Made by a program: the position numbers and the translations under genes. This document shows positions 52,853 to 59,768 of a stretch of DNA of 64,000 nt, piece by piece. Numbering within the stretch: the first letter of the stretch is position 1; each line of letters starts with the position of its first letter. The DNA is from Clostridium fungisolvens (GTDB lineage Bacteria > Bacillota > Clostridia > Clostridiales > Clostridiaceae): NCBI RefSeq assembly GCF_014193895.1, contig NZ_BLZR01000001.1:2108001-2172000 (forward strand), written 5' to 3'. The notes under the pieces were generated by a model, which did no database searches, was not told the DNA's origin, and was given only the letters and a program-made list of their open reading frames with translations.

Positions 52853-53167
52853 GGCTTTGTGTTGAAATTATAGAAGTAAAATTAGTGGCAGGTAGTAAAT
52901 CAAAACTACCTGCCCTTGTTATTCTGTTAAATGTAACAAAACAAAATCTATGAATACTTAAATTTTCGTATAAGAAAAAAGTTGTAATTATGCTTTGTTA
53001 TAAAGATTTATGGATACTTATTAATAGTGAAAAAAATTATATAAAATTAAGTTTTTCTTAAGGTTCAAAGTAGAGTTCTATAGTTTACTTTAAGTTTAAT
53101 GGGGAGTATCATATATTTATAAGTTATGCAAATTTATGTAAATAATGGTTATGGGAGGGCGAGGAAA
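52853..53167. other. Intergenic region with GH51 terminator
   Basis: Holds the terminator at 52887-52923 and AT-rich sequence. An upstream in-frame ATG at 53126 belongs to the next gene's frame but lacks a ribosome site. Confidence 0.5.
52887..52923 (+). terminator. Terminator of the GH51 gene
   Basis: GGCAGGTAGT, 8-nt loop, ACTACCTGCC, then CTTGTTATT. Confidence 0.75.
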
Positions 53168-53521
53168 GTGTTTTTTTTACCACAAGTTTTACCAACAATT
53201 TTCGTTGTAAATAAAACTGACCAAGATCTAGAAAATATATTTTTTACTATAGATGATTACAAGGCAAAGGATCCTAAAATAAAAAGAATAAAATGTGGAG
53301 AGACGAAGACCACAAGTATATATAACAAAGGATATGCTGGAACGAAAGCATTATATTTATATCATTATGACAAAAATAACGTGAAGCATCAGTATATAAT
53401 ATATGATCAAATAACCGCTAGTTATTGTAATAATATACGAGTACTAATCACAAGTATAGATAAGACAGGCTCTTTACATTTCAGTGTCACCTTAGATTAT
53501 GACAATATTAGAACTCATTAA
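53168..53521 (+). CDS. Unknown protein, first of a tandem pair
   Basis: 117 residues from GTG 53168, preceded by GGGAGGG; this start aligns with the paralogue, while an upstream ATG (53126) has no ribosome site. It is about 45 percent identical by eye to the next gene, with the shared plan NKT---L-(N/D)I-FT-D-Y and IYNKGY-GT--LYLYHYD, and ends DYD---THstop. There is no signal peptide, span or catalytic motif. The pattern suggests a small beta-rich domain. I know no family name. The 3' end carries a 16-bp tandem duplication over the stop. Confidence 0.65.
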   Translation: MFFLPQVLPTIFVVNKTDQDLENIFFTIDDYKAKDPKIKRIKCGETKTTSIYNKGYAGTKALYLYHYDKNNVKHQYIIYDQITASYCNNIRVLITSIDKTGSLHFSVTLDYDNIRTH

Positions 53522-53536
53522 TATTAGAACTCATTA
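53505..53536 (+). repeat. 16-bp tandem duplication at the gene end
   Basis: ATATTAGAACTCATTA occurs twice in a row (53505-53520, 53521-53536) and is followed by ATATTAG. The first copy encodes the last residues and the stop. Confidence 0.8.
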
Positions 53537-53623
53537 ATATTAGTACAGTTTAAAGTAACATAATTAGTAATGAGTAAAGAGGTATATTATGGGGGGTTAT
53601 AAAAAATAAGAGGAGGAATTAAC

Positions 53624-53992
53624 ATGCCAGGATTTTCTGGAACAATGATAATGCAATCATGGCCTAATATTTATGTGGCTAATAAGACTGGAAAGCAGCT
53701 AAATGATATCTATTTTACTATGGATGGATATACAAAGCCAGATGTTAAAGTTAAAAAAGTGAAGAGTGGAGCAACTACGATAACTGCAATATATAATAAA
53801 GGATATGTTGGAACAAGAACACTCTACTTATATCACTATGATGAAAGTAATTATAAGTGCCAGTATGCAATTTATGATAAATTAGTTGCTAATTATTCAA
53901 ACAATATAAAAGTAACTATAAAGGATATAAAGGAAGATGGCACATTAGTATTAGATGTAATAATCGATTATGATCCATTGAAGACTCACTAA
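53624..53992 (+). CDS. Unknown protein, second of a tandem pair
   Basis: 122 residues from ATG 53624 behind AGAGGAGG. It is a paralogue of the preceding gene (IYVANKTGKQLNDIYFTMDGY against IFVVNKTDQDLENIFFTIDDY) and keeps IYNKGYVGTRTLYLYHYDES and the DYDPLKTH end. It is likely cytoplasmic, since there is no signal peptide, and basic in the middle (VKVKKVKSG). The gap of about 100 nt has its own strong ribosome site and no terminator, so one transcript is probable. Function unknown. Confidence 0.7.
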   Translation: MPGFSGTMIMQSWPNIYVANKTGKQLNDIYFTMDGYTKPDVKVKKVKSGATTITAIYNKGYVGTRTLYLYHYDESNYKCQYAIYDKLVANYSNNIKVTIKDIKEDGTLVLDVIIDYDPLKTH

Positions 53993-54008
53993 TGAATGAA
54001 AGAATAGA

Positions 54009-54184
54009 ATAAGGTTCCTGTAAGTTACCTAATATACAACTATAGTTGAACCACTTCGTGATTAGATTTATATTTTCAAATTATCCGTTTATAATGCATA
54101 GGGCTTTGAAAATAGATTTCGAATTGAAGTGTTTCATCTTTATAAAATAAATAGTTGTAATTGTGGTTGTTACAGGAACCTTAT
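54009..54184. other. Large inverted repeat holding palindromic element D
   Basis: Outer arms ATAAGGTTCCTGTAA (54009-54023) and TTACAGGAACCTTAT (54170-54184), inner arms ACAACTAT (54036-54043) and ATAGTTGT (54151-54158). Element D occupies the loop. It lies between convergent genes, so the outer stem may once have been a terminator. Confidence 0.65.
54044..54140. repeat. 97-bp palindromic element, copy D
   Basis: Ends AGTTGAACCACTTCG and TTGAAGTGTTTCATCT; inner TATATTTTCAAA and CTTTGAAAATAGA. It sits in the loop of the larger inverted repeat 54009-54184. Confidence 0.65.
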
Positions 54185-54213
54185 ATTCATTACTAGAACA
54201 TTCTATTAGTTTA

Positions 54214-54534
54214 TCATCTAAATAAAAGTTTTTCAGAAGTTCCTTTGAGCTTTAAAGCAGTATCTGTACTTTGCATATCTATTTTAAATTGTTCAGAGAT
54301 ATCATAAGCATTGTAATAACCTTTATTTAACATATAATTAAAAATCTTTTCATGTGTAGAAATAGCTGCATTCAAGTGATTTCTTAAAGTTAGCCTAAGT
54401 TCAGGGGTGGTTGCTTCAGTTAATGCAATGGAATAACTTCTCACAGCACTTTTTGCTGAAAGTAAAAAATCTGTTGCAATAAGTTGATCACTCATCTTGT
54501 TTAGACCAGTAAGATTTTCTATTACCGAATTCAT
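54214..54534 (-). CDS. CotF-family spore coat protein
   Basis: A 106-residue alpha-helical protein of the Coat_F family (ATDFLLSAKSAVRSYSIALTEA, ELRLTLRNHLNAAISTHEKIFNYMLNKGYYNAYD). ATG 54534 follows AAGGAGGTGA. It is the last gene of a five-gene minus-strand operon with a second CotF protein, two short coat-like proteins and an alcohol dehydrogenase. Expected role: coat of the endospore, expressed late in the mother cell. Confidence 0.88.
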   Translation of the reverse strand: MNSVIENLTGLNKMSDQLIATDFLLSAKSAVRSYSIALTEATTPELRLTLRNHLNAAISTHEKIFNYMLNKGYYNAYDISEQFKIDMQSTDTALKLKGTSEKLLFR

Positions 54535-54655
54535 AAAATCACCTCCTTAAAAACTTGCTTATTTTAGTAGATTTCTTTTGATTTATATAAAAAAAACATT
54601 TTGTTGAAATAAAATGTTTGCTTTAAAAATATTGAAAAATCGTTTCTGTATTTTT

Positions 54656-54874
54656 TTATTGATTGTACTTAGCTACATAAGATTGTTCCATATATGCTCT
54701 TAATTCTCCAATCTGAATTTGTTCAGCAGAAACGCTTTCCTTCATAATTGATTTTAGTTCGTTATCTTCTACTAAAGGCGACATAGTAATTGCCTTTGTT
54801 AAACTAAGATTCTTTAGCGTTAATAGTTCATGCAATTGTAAAGTTTCATGAGGTGTAATAAATTGCTCATTCAT
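54656..54874 (-). CDS. Short CotF-like spore coat protein
   Basis: 72 residues from ATG 54874 behind AAGGAGG. The sequence has the pattern FITPHETLQLHELLTLKNLSLTKAITMSPLV--NELKSIM, close to the 56436 paralogue (FAPAETMQLHELLNFKTICMTTSKMM). This half-length, helical protein is paired with a full CotF gene downstream, as in the Bacillus subtilis yra genes. It may form a heteromer with the CotF partner; inference. Confidence 0.82.
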   Translation of the reverse strand: MNEQFITPHETLQLHELLTLKNLSLTKAITMSPLVEDNELKSIMKESVSAEQIQIGELRAYMEQSYVAKYNQ

Positions 54875-54902
54875 ATAGTAACCTCCTTCTTTAGATAACA
54901 AT

Positions 54903-56039
54903 TTATGGTTTTAAAATAACCTTAATACAATCTTCAGTTTTTGTATCGAAAGCTTTATATCCATGAGGAGCATCATCAAGCGGAAGCCTATGAGTGATAA
55001 TATCACTTGGATCGATTTTTCCCTCATTAAGGAGATTGTAAAGTATTGGCATGTAAGGAATTACAGGTGCTTGGCCTGTTCTTATATTTATATTACGGTT
55101 TATTAAGTCTCCAAGAGGAAAAGCATTGTACCTTCCACCGTATACGCCTGTAACTTGTATCATTCCACCTTTTCTGACTGCTTGAGTTGCTATATTAAAG
55201 CCTCCAAGAGCACCGCTTTGAAGTTTTAAGCCTGATCCAACAAATTCCATTGGCGTCATTTTTCCATCCATTCCTACGCAATCAATAACAACATCCGCAC
55301 CTCCGTGAGTTATTTCCTTTAAATATTCACCGGTATTGTCATGTTGTTCAAAGTTGACAGTTTCTACTAAGTTATACTTTTCAGCATGTTTCAAACGATA
55401 ATCTATGTAATCAACTGCAATAACTCTTTCTGCACCGTGTAACCATGCAAACTTTTGGGCTAATAAACCTACGGGTCCACAGCCTAAAATAACTACAGTA
55501 TTGCCAGGTTTAACTCCAGCATTTTCAACACTCCAATATGCTGTGCCCATGGCATCTGACATAAGAAGTAAACTTTCGTCTTTTACTTCGCAGTCTTCAG
55601 GTATGCGGAAAGGGGTAAAGTTTCCATAAGGAACTCTTAAGTACTCAGCTTGACCGCCAGGATAACCTCCAAAGGTTTCTGAATATCCGAAAAACCCACC
55701 ATTTTCACCATGAGGGTTTGAATTATCGCACATACAAGTTAAATCATGTTTGCAGTAATAACATTCTCCGCAGCTTACATTAAAAGGTACAACAACTTTA
55801 TCACCTTTTTTTAACTTGGTTACATCTGGACCAACTTCTTCTACAATACCCATTGGTTCATGGCCTATTATATAATCTTGATACATATTAGGGACCATAT
55901 CATGAATAAGATGTAAATCTGATCCGCAAATAGCTGTATTTGTGATTCTTACAATTATATCATCAGCTTTTTGTATTGATGGTGCTGGTACATCCTTTAC
56001 CTGTACGTTTTTAATACCTTGAAATGTTACAGCTTTCAT
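54903..56039 (-). CDS. Zinc-dependent alcohol dehydrogenase in a spore coat operon
   Basis: A 378-residue medium-chain dehydrogenase similar to formaldehyde- and threonine-type enzymes. Catalytic zinc ligands include C38 (ICGSDLH) and H60-E61 (IIGHE). The structural zinc site has C90, C93, C96 and C104 (CGECYYCKHDLTCMC). The NAD site is GCGPVG. ATG 56039 follows AAGGAGGT. It sits between two coat gene pairs, which matches, as I recall, the order of B. subtilis yraD-yraE-adhB-yraF-yraG. It probably ends up in or around the spore; substrate unknown. Confidence 0.9.
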   Translation of the reverse strand: MKAVTFQGIKNVQVKDVPAPSIQKADDIIVRITNTAICGSDLHLIHDMVPNMYQDYIIGHEPMGIVEEVGPDVTKLKKGDKVVVPFNVSCGECYYCKHDLTCMCDNSNPHGENGGFFGYSETFGGYPGGQAEYLRVPYGNFTPFRIPEDCEVKDESLLLMSDAMGTAYWSVENAGVKPGNTVVILGCGPVGLLAQKFAWLHGAERVIAVDYIDYRLKHAEKYNLVETVNFEQHDNTGEYLKEITHGGADVVIDCVGMDGKMTPMEFVGSGLKLQSGALGGFNIATQAVRKGGMIQVTGVYGGRYNAFPLGDLINRNINIRTGQAPVIPYMPILYNLLNEGKIDPSDIITHRLPLDDAPHGYKAFDTKTEDCIKVILKP

Positions 56040-56056
56040 AAATTTTTACCTCCTTC

Positions 56057-56419
56057 TTAAACATATGGAGTTGCGAAATCCCCAAGTCTGCTCGTATCAC
56101 CAGGGAAAAGATTTAAGCTTGCAATTTGTACTGCATTTCTTGAAGATTCCATATCCATTTGAAATTGCTTTTCCAAATCAACTGGGTGAAACCAACCTTT
56201 TCTAATCATGAGAGCGGTTAATTCTTCATGTAAGTTTATTGCATCATTTAATTGAGCATTCAGAGCGACCCTTACCTCTGGGGTAGCAGCTTCTGTTAAA
56301 GCAATAGCATAGTTTCTTACTCCGTTTTTGGCATTTAATAAGAAAGCGAGGGCCATAGTTTCATCTACCATCTTCGGCATTCCTTCTGCATTTCTTACTT
56401 CCAAATAATCATTAATCAT
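56057..56419 (-). CDS. CotF-family spore coat protein
   Basis: A 120-residue Coat_F protein (VDETMALAFLLNAKNGVRNYAIALTEAATPEVR, LNDAINLHEELTALMIRKGWFHP). It is a paralogue of the 54214 gene, with the same ALTEAATPE core. ATG 56419 follows AGGAGGTG. It has an extra C-terminal tail, SLNLFPGDTSRLGDFATPYV. Second gene of the operon. Confidence 0.9.
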   Translation of the reverse strand: MINDYLEVRNAEGMPKMVDETMALAFLLNAKNGVRNYAIALTEAATPEVRVALNAQLNDAINLHEELTALMIRKGWFHPVDLEKQFQMDMESSRNAVQIASLNLFPGDTSRLGDFATPYV

Positions 56420-56435
56420 ATTTTGATTACACCTC

Positions 56436-56645
56436 CTATCTCAATTTTGGGGCTTTTCCGAGTAGACCTTGTAAGTCATTTATAGCTGGAATTGACAATC
56501 TAACATCTTTCTCTAATAAAGCCTTTAATTCTTGATCAAAAACTACACCTTCCATCATTTTAGATGTTGTCATACAAATAGTTTTGAAGTTGAGTAGTTC
56601 ATGTAATTGCATAGTTTCTGCTGGTGCAAAAGTTTGTTGTTCCAA
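56436..56645 (-). CDS. Short CotF-like spore coat protein, first gene of the operon
   Basis: I use TTG 56645 as the start (69 residues): it lies eight nt after AGGAGG and gives MEQQTFAPAETMQLHELLNF, which aligns with the 54656 paralogue. A GTG at 56654 overlaps the ribosome site. The protein is helical, with no signal peptide. It opens the coat operon. No clear sporulation sigma promoter could be assigned in the 50 nt upstream. Confidence 0.78.
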   Translation of the reverse strand: MEQQTFAPAETMQLHELLNFKTICMTTSKMMEGVVFDQELKALLEKDVRLSIPAINDLQGLLGKAPKLR

Positions 56646-56654
56646 AAGATTCAC

Positions 56655-56993
56655 CTCCTATGTTTGTAACAGATTTATTATTCCACTTACGAAAATTCGT
56701 TATACTTAAACAGAATGAACATTGATAATGAAATATATAATAAAATAGGTATTTTTATGGCGACACGTTATTGCATTTATTTTCCATTTAATATTAATTG
56801 TGTTAAAATTATTTTATGGGTTCAATTAAAGATACTCACTTCAAACTGAAACTTATTTTTAAAATTATTGAGCGATCTCGTATGAGAATTTAAGAATATA
56901 GATTTTATTATGAAGTAGTTTATCTATAAAAGGTTTTAAAATAAAAATTATTAAATGAAGGTTAAAATCAATTTTAAAAAGAGGTGAAGTGGT
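56655..56993. other. Divergent intergenic region with palindromic element E
   Basis: Contains ACGAAAATTCGT (a 12-bp palindrome near 56690) and element E. No gene. Confidence 0.5.
56830..56925. repeat. 96-bp palindromic element, copy E
   Basis: Ends AGATACTCACTTCA and TGAAGTAGTTTATCT; inner CTTATTTTTAAAA and GAGAATTTAAGAATA. It is the most diverged of the five at its ends but of the same length. Confidence 0.6.
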
Positions 56994-57440
56994 ATGAAAT
57001 TTAATGAGAATGATCTAAAAGAATTATTAAGTGAATGGCAAGATGTTTTGAGATTAAGAGATTGGGATATTCAATATGAATTTGTTGAAAAGGATTGGAG
57101 AAAATCAGGTGATGTAAAGATAAATTCAGAAGATAAAAAAGCTATACTTTTAATAAATAATTTTAATCCTAAGGCAACAAATTTAGAGGAATTAGTAATA
57201 CATGAACTTTTGCATATTAAATTATGGGGGATGGATCAAATGATAGAGGAACTTATTTATGAAGTTTTCGGAAAAGACATGCAGGATTCTAAACTTAATT
57301 TTGTATATACACAGTTTATGAAACTTCTAGAGAATACAACTGAAGATCTAACTAAAGGGTACGTTACATTGGGGGCAAAAAATAAGGAGCTATCTTTTGG
57401 TAAATTAAAGAAGGAAGTTGATGAAGAGGTTGGTATTTGA
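56994..57440 (+). CDS. Predicted zinc metallopeptidase-like protein (HExxH)
   Basis: A 148-residue soluble protein. HELLH at residues 70-74 (LEELVIHELLHIKLWGMD) is a zinc-peptidase signature; E84 or E85 downstream could be the third ligand. The N-terminal part (LRDWDIQYEFVEKDW) resembles small metallopeptidase-like proteins carried by clostridia and phages. There is no signal peptide. ATG 56994 follows AGAGGTG. Protease activity is not certain, and the substrate is unknown. Confidence 0.65.
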   Translation: MKFNENDLKELLSEWQDVLRLRDWDIQYEFVEKDWRKSGDVKINSEDKKAILLINNFNPKATNLEELVIHELLHIKLWGMDQMIEELIYEVFGKDMQDSKLNFVYTQFMKLLENTTEDLTKGYVTLGAKNKELSFGKLKKEVDEEVGI

Positions 57441-57589
57441 ATGAATAATAAAGTCTAAACATAAATTGTTTGGAAGGATTTACATCTAATTAATATATTT
57501 TTCCCTATTGCTTGTATATGTTAAGATAAATTATAATTAAATTATAATAATTAATATAACCATAGGTAAATTTAAGCAATTTATGCTGA

Positions 57590-57634
57590 AATTTATAGTT
57601 GTAACTCAAATTAATTCTGTTTATACTATAAATT
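57590..57634. promoter_or_regulatory. Wide dyad upstream of the ChW autolysin gene
   Basis: AATTTATAGT (57590-57599) / ACTATAAATT (57625-57634), 25 bp apart. It could be an operator or loop-forming site. Confidence 0.3.
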
Positions 57635-57698
57635 CAATGTTTTAGCTAAATAAGTTTTGTTTAAATTTAGAATTGAATCGTTTGAAGGGAAGGTATAC

Positions 57699-59483
57699 AT
57701 GATTAAATTTATTAAACGGTTACTTTATATTTCTCCTATCGTATTGTTATTTGCACTTATATACATTCACCCAGTGAATGCCTTAGCTGTTGATAACACT
57801 GGTGAAACAATAAGTGTTAAATATTCGTCCCATGTTCAAAATGTAGGATGGCAAAATAGTGTTTTTGATGGACAAACTTCTGGAACAGTTGGATTATCTT
57901 ATAGACTTGAAGGCATAAAAGTATCTATTGAAAATCCCATATCTGGAATGAAGATAAAATATCAAACCCACGTTCAAAATGTAGGATGGCAAGATTGGGT
58001 ATACGATGGACAGTTTTCTGGGACCTCTGGTAAAAGCTTAGCTCTAGAAGGTATAAAGATAATGTTAGAAGGGGCACCTGTTGGCTATCATATTCAATAC
58101 CAAGCTTATGTGCAAAGTATAGGATGGCAGAATTGGGTACAAGATGGCCAGCTTGGAGGTACAGAAGGTAGAGCTTTAAGACTTGAAGCGATGAAAATAA
58201 GAATAGTTAAAGAAGATTCATCTCTTTATGGTAAATTAGGGCTTACATATAGGACGCATGTTCAAAATGTTGGCTGGCAAGATTATGTTTACGATGGACA
58301 ATTTAGTGGAACAGAAGGACTTTCTTACAGACTGGAAGGGATAAATATAGCATTACAAAATCCAACCTCTGGAATGAAAATTAAGTATCAAACTCACGTT
58401 CAAAATATAGGATGGCAAGGTTGGATGTATGATGGACAGATGTCTGGAACCTCAGGACAAAGCTTAAGACTTGAAGCTATAAAGATTGCATTGGAAGGAG
58501 CTCCAGCGTGGTTACATGTAAAGTATCAGGTTCATGTTCAAAATATAGGATGGCAGGATTGGGTTAAAGATGGACAAGCTGCTGGAACTGAGGGACAAGG
58601 ATTAAGACTGGAAGGAATTAGAATATTAATAGTAGATGAGAAGGAAGTTGTTTACTCAAGCTACAACATATCGCTTTCAAGTATGCTAGATAAGCAAATG
58701 GCTGATGAACCTGCAGTTGATGTAGTAAATAGTACCACAAAGCAATGGGAATGGAGATATGCGCAAATTCAAAACGGCATTCAAGGATATTATTTGTGGC
58801 AGCCGCAGCAAAATTCTGATGGAAGTACAACTAATATTCAAAAATGGACCAATTCTCCTGATGGATACCAGTACATAAAACAAACTGTACAAAAGAACAT
58901 AGACCCAAGTTACATAATAAATGACCCTACATATATATATCAATTTATAAAGTTAAGCTATGTTGATGGAACAACCGCTAGTGACCTTAATAAATTATTT
59001 AGATCAGATGGCGTTCTTGCGAATAAAGGCCAGGTTTTTATTGATGCAGCTAAGGCTAATAATATTAATCCTATTTATTTAGCAGCACATGCTATTCTTG
59101 AAACTGGAAACGGAACATCAGATTTAGCTAAAGGTACTGATATAAATGGTTCAGATGGAGTTAAAAAAGTTTATAATTTATTTGGTATACTAGCTTTCGA
59201 TGGAAATGAAATAAATGGAGCATATTATGCATATAGTCAAGGGTGGACAAGCATTGATAAAGCAATATACGGAGGCGCCAATTGGATTGCAAAAGGATAC
59301 ATAAACAATGCCACCTACAAGCAGGATACTATCTATAAGATGAGATGGAATCCTCAAAATACCGGAACCCATCAATATGCTACAGATGCAGAGTGGGCCA
59401 GAAAACAAACAATTTATATAAAAAAATGCTTTGATATGGTACCAAATGCAAAAATAATATTTGATGTACCAGTTTATAAATAA
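57699..59483 (+). CDS. Secreted ChW-repeat N-acetylglucosaminidase (autolysin)
   Basis: ATG 57699 follows GAAGGGAAGG; the longer upstream frame has no site. The 594-residue protein has a signal peptide (LLYISPIVLLFALIYIHPVNALA). Six ChW repeats follow, each with HVQN(V/I)GWQ-W--DGQ--GT-G--LRLE-(M/I)KI, in two sets of three (about 20-195 and 200-335). A glucosaminidase domain forms the C-terminus (E468 in AAHAILETGNGTS, then YNLFGI, GWTS and a KMRWNP segment), typical of GH73/LytD peptidoglycan hydrolases. ChW repeats are a clostridial surface module, probably for wall binding. It is convergent with the ChW protease gene. Confidence 0.88.
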   Translation: MIKFIKRLLYISPIVLLFALIYIHPVNALAVDNTGETISVKYSSHVQNVGWQNSVFDGQTSGTVGLSYRLEGIKVSIENPISGMKIKYQTHVQNVGWQDWVYDGQFSGTSGKSLALEGIKIMLEGAPVGYHIQYQAYVQSIGWQNWVQDGQLGGTEGRALRLEAMKIRIVKEDSSLYGKLGLTYRTHVQNVGWQDYVYDGQFSGTEGLSYRLEGINIALQNPTSGMKIKYQTHVQNIGWQGWMYDGQMSGTSGQSLRLEAIKIALEGAPAWLHVKYQVHVQNIGWQDWVKDGQAAGTEGQGLRLEGIRILIVDEKEVVYSSYNISLSSMLDKQMADEPAVDVVNSTTKQWEWRYAQIQNGIQGYYLWQPQQNSDGSTTNIQKWTNSPDGYQYIKQTVQKNIDPSYIINDPTYIYQFIKLSYVDGTTASDLNKLFRSDGVLANKGQVFIDAAKANNINPIYLAAHAILETGNGTSDLAKGTDINGSDGVKKVYNLFGILAFDGNEINGAYYAYSQGWTSIDKAIYGGANWIAKGYINNATYKQDTIYKMRWNPQNTGTHQYATDAEWARKQTIYIKKCFDMVPNAKIIFDVPVYK

Positions 59484-59589
59484 TCCTTCATTATAGGTGT
59501 AAAATTATAAAGATATGCTATATTACACTAGTTATCATATTTGTGTAGTATAGTATATTTTTTTGTTGTAAGAAAAGGTGTAAAAATTT

Positions 59590-59706
59590 AAAGTTACCTA
59601 AACCTACATATTTGTTTCGTTTTAAAGTTCTTTATGGCAATACAGTAAAAAAATAAGTTTATTCACTTGCCAAGTTTTAAACATATGCGTAGTGGTAATC
59701 AGATAC
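59590..59706 (+). repeat. Decayed relative of the opp-operon repeat
   Basis: ACCTAAACCTA, then ATATTT, ACAGTAAAAAAATAA, TTATTC and CTTGCCAAGTTTT follow the order of the 25872 repeat (AGCTAAACCTAG, ATATTT, ACAGTAAAAAATAA, TTATTCGTCTGCC). The end is replaced by the unrelated terminator at 59709. Confidence 0.5.
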
Positions 59707-59708
59707 AT

Positions 59709-59742
59709 AAAAAAACGCTAAGATATAACTTAGCGTTTTTTT
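59709..59742. terminator. Bidirectional terminator between the two ChW genes
   Basis: AAAAAAACGCTAAG, 6-nt loop, CTTAGCGTTTTTTT. Confidence 0.85.
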
Positions 59743-59768
59743 AGTTACAGATTTATCATGTTATAAAC

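Noticed and set aside
57666..57699. Earlier start of the ChW autolysin at 57657
   Set aside because: The extra 14 residues precede a proper signal peptide, and the only good ribosome site is just before ATG 57699.
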